Assembly: GCF_031877795.1 (NCBI RefSeq)
Contig: NC_133957.1
Span: 6,253,009-6,317,008 of the forward strand
Origin: Strix aluco
Taxonomy: Eukaryota; Chordata; Aves; Strigiformes; Strigidae
DNA: 64,000 bases
Direction of reading: 5' to 3'
Shown: positions 36,541 through 45,900 of the stretch, in pieces
Position numbering within the stretch: the first letter of the stretch is position 1
Layout: each line of letters begins with the position of its first letter
Notes under the pieces: model-generated
What the model was told of the DNA's origin: nothing
Seen by the model: the letters and a program-made list of their open reading frames with translations, nothing else
Databases searched by the model: none
Made by a program: the position numbers and the translations under genes

Positions 36541-36884
36541 GCACCAGACCCAGGAGGGTCCGGAGTGGAGGTTTTTGAGGAGGTCGTGCAGTCTTGAAGC
36601 CGACGGAGGCCGGGAAAGTTCTTAGGTCAGGCACAAACCCTGGAGCTCTGACGCCACGTTGGCCCGTTACCTGAGCACCGTTCCAAGGAGCAGTTTTCCC
36701 TCACCTCGTGCCCTCCTTGTGCTTATTTGTGTCCCTGCCCCGGAACACGCCAGGACCACGAGCACCACTGGCACTGGAGGTGAGACAGGAGCGATGCCCC
36801 GCCCACTGCTGCCAGCAGAAGTCCCGCCCCATCCCAGCTGCCTCAGGGGCCATTTGCCCAGCAAGTCCCTGCCCTCCACTAGTC

Positions 36885-37380
36885 ACGGGCTTTGTTGGGA
36901 TTGGCTGCAAGGGCCGCTGCTCTCCCCACCCCACCCTTCTGGTTTACCCGAAGTACATCTGACGCAGAAGGCCCTTCCCTTACACACCCAGGGGCTGCCA
37001 TTTTGTGCTGGCCACCAACTGGGAGGGCTGCCATTTTATGGATGGCTGCCGCCATTTTATGAGAGTGAGCCACCCGGGTCTTAAAGATCATACTGCTCTG
37101 TGATTGGCTGACGGCCATCGCTTGACAACATCAACCCTCCCTGTTCTCAGGGAATCCTATGGCTGGTGGCAAGAGGAGCCTCCCCTCCCAGCGCACCCAG
37201 AGGCACGTCAGCAAAGGAAGCCGCTGTCATTACGTACAGGGAGCCGCTGCTTTGGACAGTCTCATTCCCCACATGTTTTCATACTGCATTGTGATTGGGT
37301 GGCAGCCATGTTTTGACACCCTCATACCCATGTGTTCCTATGTAGCCCTGTGATTGGTTGCCTGCCTGCTTTGGACAAGG
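36885..37380 (+). repeat. Diverged tandem motif block with repeated ATTGG and GCCATTTT elements
   Basis: Four 'GATTGG[C/G/T]TG' elements occur near 36898, 37100, 37292 and 37353, each followed by a GGC/GCC-rich and then a TTTTGACA- or TTTGGACA-like segment. Three GCCATTTT elements sit between them (about 36999, 37031, 37052). ATTGG is the inverted CCAAT box, and GCCGCCATTTT at about 37049 is the inverted YY1 core. It could be a decayed minisatellite or a promoter relic; no adjacent gene start is recognised. Confidence 0.5.
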
Positions 37381-37504
37381 GAGTGCTCAGATATAAAAAC
37401 ATTTATATTTATAGATGATAAATAAATTTTTAGAAATCTATATATGACTGAGTGGACAAATAACTATAAATATATTTTTATTTATTTATGGTTAGATACA
37501 GCAT

Positions 37505-40500
37505 TTTAGAATCACAGAATCATATAATCATTCAGGTTGGAAAAGACCCTTGGGATCATCAAGTCCAACCATCAGCCCTAGTCTAGAAAGTTCTCCCCTA
37601 CACCACATCCTCCAACAGCTCATCTAAATGACCCTTAAACACATCCAGGGATGGTGACTCCACCACCCTCTCCTCCCTGGGCAGCCTATTCCACTCTCTG
37701 ACCACTCTTTCTGGGAAACATTTTTTCCTCATGTCCAGTCTGAACCTCCCCTGTTGCAGTTTAAACCCATTCCGTCTTGTTCTGTCACTAATTCCCTGTG
37801 AGAAGAGACCAGCACAAACCTGTCTACAATGTCCTTTCAGGTAGTTGTAGAGAGTGATGAGGTCTCCCCTCAGCCTTCTCCTCCTCAAACTGAACAGATC
37901 CCAGCTCCTTCAATCACTCCTCACAGGATTTATTCTCCAGGCCCTTCACCAGCTTCATTGCCCTCCTCTGCACTTGCTCCAGCACCTCGAGATCTCTCTC
38001 ATATTGAGGTGCCCAAACTGGACACAATATTCCAGGTGTGGCCTCACCAGTGCAGAGCACAGGGGGACTATCAGCTCCCTACTTCTGCTGGTCACACTAT
38101 TCCTAATACAAGCCAGGATGCATTGGCTTTCTTGGCCACCTGGGCACACTGCTGGCTCATGTTCAGCTGCTTGACAATTAGAACCCCCAGATCCTTTTCT
38201 TCCAGACAGCTCCAGCCACACCTCCCTGAGCCTGTAGCCATGCATGGGGTTGTTGTGGTCCAAGTGCAGGACCTGGCACTTGGTCTTGTTGAAGCTCATC
38301 CCATTGTCGTTGGCCCACCGATCCAATCTATCCAAGTCTCTCTGTAGAGCCTCCCTATCCTCATGCAGATCAACACTCCCGCTTAACTTGGTGTCATCTG
38401 CGAACTTTCTGATGACACACTCTATGTCCTTATCAAGATCATCAATAAAGATGTTGAACAGAAATGGTCCCAACACCGAGCCCTGAGGAACACCACTTGT
38501 GACCTGCCTCCAGCTGGATTTAGCTCCATTGACCGCCACTCTCTGGGACCGTCCATCCAGCCAGTGCTTGACCCATCAGACCGTTCGCTCATCCAGGCCA
38601 TGGGCAGCCAGTTTTTCTACGAGAATCCTATGGGGAAGTGTGTAGAATGCTTTTCTACAGGTAGAAAAATCCAGGTAGACAATATCCACAGCTTTTCCCT
38701 CGTCCAATAGTCAGGTCATCTTGTCATAGAAGGAGATCAGGTTTGTCAGGCAGGACCTGCCTTTCATAAACCCATGCTGACTAGGCCTGATCCCCTGATT
38801 GTCCATTATATGACTTTTAATGGCACCCGAGATGACCTGCTCCATGACCTTCCCTGGCACTGAGGTCAGACTGACAGGTCTATAGTTTCCTGGATCCTCC
38901 TTTCTGCCTCTCTTGTAGATGGGTGTTACATTTGCCACCCTCCAGTCCAATGGGACCTCCCCAGTTAGCCATGATTTCAGGTAGATTATGGAAAGCGGCT
39001 TGGCGAGCACATCTGCCAACTCCCTCAGCACCCTTGCGTGTAACCCATCCGGTCCCACAGACTTGTGTGCATCCAAGTGGTGTAGCAGGTCTCTGACTAC
39101 TTCCTCTTTAATTGTGATGACCTCATTCTGCTTCCCCTCCCCATCTCCCAGCTCATGAGGCTGGGTGTCCAGTGAACAACCAGTTCCACTGCTAAAGACT
39201 GAGGCAAAGTAGGCGTTGAGCACCTCAGCCTTTTCCTCATCCTTTGTTACTATGTTTCCCTCCTTAGGGAGGGAGATTTTCCCTAATCCTCCTTTTGCTG
39301 TTAATGAATTTATAGAAACATTTTTTATTATCTTTAACAGCTGTAGCCAAGTTGAGCTCTAGCTGTGTTTTGGCTCTCCTAATGTTCTTCCTGCACAGCT
39401 TCACTACATCTTTATAGTCTTCATGAGAGACCTGGCCCCTCTTCCAAAGGTCGTTGTTTCTCTTTTTGTTCTTGAGATCCAGCCAAAGGTCCCTGTTTAG
39501 CCAACCCGATCTCCTTCCCAGCCTGCTTGTTTTCTGGCACACGGGAACAGCCTGCTCCTGTGCCTTTAAGACTTCGCTCTTGAAGTATGTCCAGCCTTCC
39601 TGGACTCCTATATCAGTCTTTTGAACAGGTCAAAGTCTTCCCTGTGGAAGTCTAAGGTGGCAGTTTTACTAATCCTTCTCTTTGTTTCTCCAAGGATCGA
39701 AAATTCAATCATCTCATGATCACTGCACCCCAGACGGCCTCCAACCTTTACCTCCCCCACAAGCTCTTCCCTGTTCACAAGAAGCAGGTCCAGGAGGGCA
39801 CCTCCCCTGGTCGGCTCACTCACCAGCTGTGTGAGGTAGTTATCCTCCACACATTCCAGGAACCTCCTGGATTGTTCCCTCTCTGCTGTGCTGTGATCCC
39901 AGCAGATATCTGGGAGGTTAAAGTCCCACACAAGAACAATGGCAAGTGACCGTGAGATTTCTCCCAACTGTTTGTAGAAAGCTTCATCCCCCTCACTGCT
40001 TTGGTTGGGGGGTCTATAGCAGACTCCCACAGCAAGATCTGCTCTATTGGCCCTTAACCTAATCCAAACACTCTCAACCCCGTTATCACTATACTTGATT
40101 TCTGAGCTCTCATAGCATTCTCTTACATACAGGGCCACTCCACCACCTCTCCTTCCCTGTCTATCCCTCCTGAAGAGCTTGTAGCCATCAATTGCTGCAC
40201 TCCAGTCATGTGAGGCATACCACCACATTTCTGTTATAGCTACTATGTCATAGTTCTCGTGCTGCATCATGGCTTCAAGCTCACCCTGTTTGTTGCTCAT
40301 ACTGCATGTATTGGTATAGATGCACTTGAGATGAGCTCATGAATCCAACACCTTTTTGTGAGTGTGGGCCCCATTCCCTACCAGACCCTTCTCAGGTGCT
40401 TCCACAGTCTCTAAACATTTTTTCCTTCTCCCAAATGAAGTGGCAGAGGGAGAGCCCTCACCAGTCCACCATCCTTCAAGCTTTGGCACGCTTCCCTTGA

Positions 40501-40850
40501 GCTCATTCCTAACAGGCCCAGTTATCTCCCCGTCCCCCCTCATATCTAGTTTAAACCCTGTCAATAAGCCCTGTTAACTCCTGCCCCAGAATCCTTTTCC
40601 CCCTCAGGGACAGCTGCATTCCACCTGTCTCATTTGTCGCCAGCAGACCAGGTGCCTTATAAACCTCACCATGATCGAAGAACCCAAAATTCCGATGGTG
40701 GCACCAGTCTCTGAGCCACGTGTTAATCAGATATGTTTTCCACCCTCTTTCAGTGGTTTTCCCTTCCACTTGAGGGATTGATGAAAACACGACCTGAGCT
40801 TCCGAGCCTTCAACTAGTCACCCCAGTGCCTTAAAGTCCTTTCTGATACA
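37505..40850 (-). mobile_element. Long CR1 LINE, minus strand, with ORF1 tail and frame-broken ORF2
   Basis: The longest CR1 here, about 3.3 kb. On the minus strand, 40790-40551 encodes the C-terminal part of a CR1 ORF1 esterase-like domain (INTWLRDWCHHRNFGFFDHG, then SLRGKRILGQELTGLIDRV). ORF2 starts at about 40300. The endonuclease part (40300-39608) has IVAITEMWW, GGGVALYVRE, VCYRPPNQ and LGCSDHEMIEF. The RT part follows in separate frames: 39223-38711 ([35 protein letters not shown]) and 38539-37955 ([31 protein letters not shown]). The 3' end at about 37510 has 'agaatcacagaatcat'. Frameshifts and stops make it immobile. Confidence 0.93.
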
Positions 40851-40852
40851 AG

Positions 40853-41350
40853 AGAGATCTCGAGGTGCTGGAGCGAGTGCAGAGGAGGGCAATGAAGCTG
40901 GTGAAGGGCCTGGAGAATAAATCCTGTGAGGAGTGATTGAAGGAGCTGGGATCTGTTCAGTTTGAGGAGGAGAAGGCTGAGGGGAGACCTCATCACTCTC
41001 TACAACTACCTGAAAGGACATTGTAGACAGGTTTGTGCTGGTCTCTTCTCACAGGGAATTAGTGACAGAACAAGATGGAATGGGTTTAAACTGCAACAGG
41101 GGAGGTTCAGACTGGACATGAGGAAAAAATGTTTCCCAGAAAGAGTGGTCAGAGAGTGGAATAGGCTGCCCAGGGAGGAGAGGGTGGTGGAGTCACCATC
41201 CCTGGATGTGTTTAAGGGTCATTTAGATGAGCTGTTGGAGGATGTGGTGTAGGGGAGAACTTTCTAGACTAGGGCTGATGTTTGGACTCGATGATCCCAA
41301 GGGTCTTTTCTAACCTGAATGATTCTATGATTCTGTGATTCTGTGATTTA
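40853..41350 (+). mobile_element. CR1 LINE 3' end, plus strand, near-identical to the end of the neighbouring copy
   Basis: About 500 bp of CR1 ORF2 C-terminus and 3' UTR with terminal 'attctgtgattctgtg'. The 96-codon frame at 40962-41252 differs from the one at 37888-37598 by a single residue (DRTRW versus DRTRR). The two copies thus form inverted arms around the 2.85-kb interior of the long element. Confidence 0.93.
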
Positions 41351-41424
41351 GTGAAAAAGTGAGCGAGGAACTGTGTGGGTCTGAGCTGCTGTCTGAGGTT
41401 AAACCACGACAAATACTTGTAGGT

Positions 41425-41705
41425 TGTTTTGAGGTCACGGTTGCCTGAGTAGCTGATAGGGCAGAAGCTGGCCCATGGCTTGTGTCTGTGCTTATGAGGT
41501 CACTCACGCCTGAGCAGCTCATAGGCCTAGAGTAGGCCCACGGCATGTGTAGGTGCTTATAATGTCCCTGCTGCCTGAGTAGCAGATAGGCCAGGAGCAT
41601 GCCCATGGCTGTTTGTGAGCTTGTGATGTCACTGGTGCCTGAGCAGCTGATAGGCCAGGATCTGGCCCATAGCTTGTGTAGGTGCTTCTGATGTCACCTA
41701 AATGA
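41425..41705 (+). repeat. 65-bp minisatellite, about four units
   Basis: GCCTGAG[C/T]AGC occurs at 41443, 41508, 41573 and 41637, a period of 64-65 bp. Each unit also has a 'GATAGGCC-like' segment, 'GGCCCA[T/C]GGC-like' sequence, and a TGAGGTCA or TGATGTCA element just before the next GCCTGAG. Confidence 0.85.
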
Positions 41706-41774
41706 CCTTTAGACCATGCCCAAATATGGCTTTTTGGAAGAACCATTGCCAGAAGAAATCCATACACCACACGT

Positions 41775-41900
41775 ATGTGTGACAGTGTGACTCATGCACA
41801 CACAACAGTGGCAGCAGGAGGGTGTGAGGTCACTGTCAGTGTAACTCATGAGCACCCAGTGGTGGCCATAGGAGGGTGCGAGGTCACATCACCAATGGCA
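41775..41900 (+). repeat. Two-unit tandem repeat with AP-1-like and GGTCA elements
   Basis: Two units of about 58 bp each run from GTGT[G/A]ACTCATG through a CAGTGGC/CAGTGGTGGCC-like segment to AGGAGGGTG[T/C]GAGGTCAC. The first unit has a TGACTCA-like element (GTGACTCATG). The block is about 1 kb upstream of the SRCR receptor's first exon. Confidence 0.75.
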
Positions 41901-42769
41901 CCGCATGGCTGTGGGGCTCAGCGCAGAGTGGCCGTGTGCATCAGAGGGGCATCACAGGGGCTGGGAGCTGCCTGGCCCCGTGTCTGTGAGGGCAAGGAGC
42001 AGCCCCTGCAGCCCTGGTGGGAGCTGACGGGGTGGGGGGGTTTGGGGGCACCGCAGGGATGTGCCTGGGCTCGGCGCCAGGAGGAAACCACAGACTTCCT
42101 GCACGGGCTCTGCGGGGGGAGCGCGGGGAGCGCTGCGAGGTCACATGGGCTGTGGTTTGTGCACCTGCAGCCTGCAGCTCCCAAGCCACCCGTGGGGAAT
42201 AATGGCCCCTCGGTGACATGCTGAGAGTCAGGGATATGTCTGAGCTGTGTGTCTGCTGCCAGGACAGGGACATGTCCCAGCTCCAGCTCCATCTCATTGG
42301 AAGGGGCCTTCCGTGGGGCTCTCCAGGGAGGGACAGGTGAGCCAGCGCTCCTGGGATGGGTCTCTGGCTTGGGCTAAGGCCCCTTCCCAGCTGCTGCTCT
42401 CAGCACAGAGGGGTCTGAAGCAGGGGCAGGGGCTGTTTCCTTCTCTTCCTGACACAGCCCCCGGTGCAGTCCCAGCCCCATGGTTCCCATGTCATGGGAG
42501 TGTCTGGAAACTCGCATGTTGGGCTCTTGGATGTGCCCAGTATAGGAGATGCTCAGTGCTCCTGGTCCACACAGCAGGGTTCAAGGCATGAAAAACCCAT
42601 TTCCCCCACTACAACTGACCCTGTCCTGTGATGCCCCACCACCACAGTGACGTGTCACCTGCAGTGGAGCCATCCCTCATATATGGTCATGAATGCCACT
42701 GGAGAAGTTCATTGGAGGGCTGGGCTGTGTCGGAGGGGAGATAGGTCCCGATAATGTCTAAAAAGGGGC

Positions 42770-42916
42770 TGCTGCTTTGATTGGCTCCTCCTGTGGCTGG
42801 GCTGGCATCAGCAGAGATATATTGCCCTCCCATCATCATTGTCCCCACGAGTCCCCAGGAGCTGTGGTAGGGAGTGCGGTGCAGCAGAGAAGTGTGGGCA
42901 GGGCAGAAGGCTCAGG
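42770..42916 (+). promoter_or_regulatory. Candidate core promoter and 5' UTR of the SRCR receptor
   Basis: An inverted CCAAT box (GATTGGCT) at about 42779 is followed by a TATA-like AGATATATTG at about 42816, roughly 95 bp before the initiating ATG at 42917. Spacing is plausible for a short 5' UTR. This is inferred from motifs only; no transcript evidence is available. Confidence 0.4.
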
Positions 42917-42983
42917 ATGGGCACAGAGGGACTCCTGTCCCCTCAGATGCTGTGGCTGCTCCTCTGGGTAGACCTGTGTAGGG
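42917..42983 (+). CDS. SRCR receptor exon 1: signal peptide
   Basis: Encodes [20 protein letters not shown] followed by CR, a short leader with a Leu/Trp-rich core, ending in phase 1 before GTAAGT. A second in-frame Met lies at codon 11. The exon is duplicated as dead copies at 46427 and 50431. Confidence 0.8.
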
Positions 42984-45900
42984 GTAAGTACTATCTTCCT
43001 TGTCCCACAGTCCAGGACCAGTGGGTACCAGTGTGGTCATTGGGATCTGTCAGGGAATGGGGATTCTTTGCAGGTGCTACTGAGACGAGGGGCAGAAGGT
43101 GCTCAAGTCCCTGGAACCTGTGCCCACTGGGTGGGAGAGACTATCATCTCCTTCTCCAGCTTCTGCTGTTTAGGGCAGCCTGTGCATGGCTGTAATCAGA
43201 GACGCCCTGTGCTGGTGTATCTTTTTGGGACCCCCTGTTCCCTAGCAGTGAGCCTCTGGAGCCAGTGGTGGCCTAGTAGGTGATGGCAGCACCCAGAGAT
43301 CACCCCGGCGCACTGCCAATCTCTCAGGTGCCCTGAAGGGTTTGTGTGCTGCTCCCTGCCCCCTTGTTCCAGGGGAGCCCTGACGCCACAGGGACAGTTT
43401 GCACCCCACAGAGGGAAGGGGACCGGAGCATCTACCATAGAGGGACATTTTGCCTGTGGGGCTTGGCCCAGTGCAGGGACTGGGCTGACACCAGGGGTGA
43501 AGAGGGGATATGGGTGAGGGGACATTCTGGATCCTCTCAGTGGGAACATGGAAAGCCCTGGGCTTGGGGGTGGGTTTGGATTGTGGTGGGGCAGGGAGTT
43601 TGCATGGGAAGCTGCAGGCCTGGGTACATGGGGCTGTTCAGGGCGTGCTGAGGAGGAGCACTTTTGAAGTGCAAGGCTGGGCAGTGTGTGGGTGGCCACG
43701 GGCAGGAGGGAGGTAGCCATTGGGCTGTGAAAAGATGCCATGTGTGGTGGGATGACCCAGCAGGGGCAGAGCGGGGAACCCACAGCATTGCACAGCCCAT
43801 GAGGATAGAAGAGACCCCTGAAGTGCCCTGGGGACAACCTGGAGGGGAGTGGTCTCCCACCCTGGTACCTCTGACTCTACCCTGGCAGGGGGTTCCTTGA
43901 GACCGACAGTGCCGGGGTTTGGTGCTATCCTGACCCATCTCATGTTGGTGTTTGAAGGTGCTGTGGAGGTGAGGCTGGTGGATGGCGGCAGTCGCTGTGC
44001 TGGGAGAGTGGAGGTGAAACAACAAGGCCAGTGGGGGACCGTGTGTGGTTACTCATGGGACATGAATGATGCAGCAGTGGTTTGTAAGCAGATGGGCTGT
44101 GGGTCTGCTGTTGGAGCTCCTAAGTACGGACACTTTGAGCAAGGATCTGGCACAATTTGGATGCATGATGTTGGCTGTAATGGCACCGAATCTGCCCTGT
44201 CTGACTGCACACACAGAGGACGGGGTGAAAAAGACTGCATTTTTTCCCATGTTGCTGGAGTGATGTGTTCCGGTAAGGGGACAAGCTATTCTCTATCTCT
44301 GGGGTTGGGATTGTGGAAGGAATGTGGCTGTGCCCTCAGGGATCAACCGTCAGGCACAAGAGCACTGCTCAATGTGGCTGGTCACACTGCTGAGCTGGCA
44401 CTGTCATTACTGGTGTCCCCAGTCCCCGAGGAAAGGCCAGTGGGAACCTGCCCAGAGTTGCCCTTACCATGCCTGGCCCCTGAGCTGCCGCAGATAAACC
44501 CTCCATCCCTGTCCTGCACTGTCTGTTGATTCCCATCTTTCTTCTCCTGTTCACCCAGGACCTGTCTGTCAGTGCTGAGGGCCAGGTGCCCCAATGACAG
44601 AGGCACCACAAGTGACTCATGAGGCCACCCACAGTGCTGGCCAAGGGCATGAGATGGATAGATGCTGTTGGGTTATTCCCTCTTGCAGACACAAGTCCCT
44701 TGGCTGAAGCAAAGGGGTTGCTTGGAGAGGAGAAGCGCTGGGCTTGGGTAGAAGAGCAGGGTGGCACGTGGCACCTCGTTCCTCTCCCAGGTCACCCCAT
44801 GAGAGCCTGAGCATGGGCACATGGCCCTGTCCAGGCAGTGCTGACCTGCTTGGTGCCACGGGGGATTTGTCAGAACTTACTGTCTCTCCTCTGTGCCTGC
44901 CCTTGCACCGGGAGCTCGTGTAAGCCCAGGGCTGCTCTTCTGTCCACTCTCCTGCCTTCTGCCCAGCCATGGGCAGGGACATGTATGCCCAGCAGTGCAC
45001 TCTGGCCGAGGATGAGAACCTCTTTCCTGGGTAGGCGCCAGAGCAGGGTTGTGGCACAACCAGCAAATGTAGTTACAGCCTCACTGTACTTTTGCCCTGT
45101 GACATGTCCCATCCACCGGAGTGTCCCAACAGCTCAAGACCCCCATGGGAAGACGATGCGCTTTTCATGGCACCAAGGGGTTCCTCATGCCTGGCCCTGA
45201 GCTCAGTGGGGCAGAGCAAGCTGCAGCAACCAAAAGCATCTGGGCCCGTTTCCCTGAACCCCAAGTGCTCTGGGTGTCACAGTGCCCAGGGACCAGTACT
45301 GGGCAGCCCAAGGTCTCTGGGGCAACAGCAATTTCTCTGAGAGATTCCTGTGGCTGTGGCTGTTGTAAGGGAAGCAAGCCCACAAGTGCTGTGCTGATTT
45401 CTGAGGAGCAGCAGGGTGGGGGCTGATGTGTTTGTGCCATCAGCACCCCCTGAGAGCAGCTGGGGATGTCGTAGGGCTTTTTGCCTGGGGCCACCTTGGA
45501 GATCAGTCAGGGTATTGCCAGAGGGCTGTGGGAACTCTCAGGGGTTTTTGGTTGCTCCAGAATCTCTCCAGCTGCTCTAAGGGGACAGCCCCTCCTGAGG
45601 ACGTATAGTGATCCATGATGAGGATGTGTGGAAAACTGTCTGTGACTCACACTTTGGTCCCAAGGATGCCAACATGGTTAGCAGGGTCTGCTGTGGGTCT
45701 GTCACAGACGCACACCCTTGAATGCTGTGATGGTGCAGTGAAGGGGTGCAGGGGGCCTGGATGTGTTGTGTCACCAACACTCCCCCAGCAGCTTCCTTTG
45801 GGATGTGCAATGGGTGAATTGGTCACGGCTTGCTTGGAGGTGATGTGACATGTGGGCATGCAACTGCCAGAGGCCTCTGGGAACTCCCAACTCTTTTGCA

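Noticed and set aside
41425-41900. CRISPR-like array
   Set aside because: The direct repeats are imperfect tandem units with no unique spacers, in a vertebrate genome.
44673-44735. Possible small exon after 'ccctcttgcag' between SRCR1 and SRCR2
   Set aside because: No suitable donor in phase 1 and no SRCR or hinge-like content; the first six domains join in frame without it.
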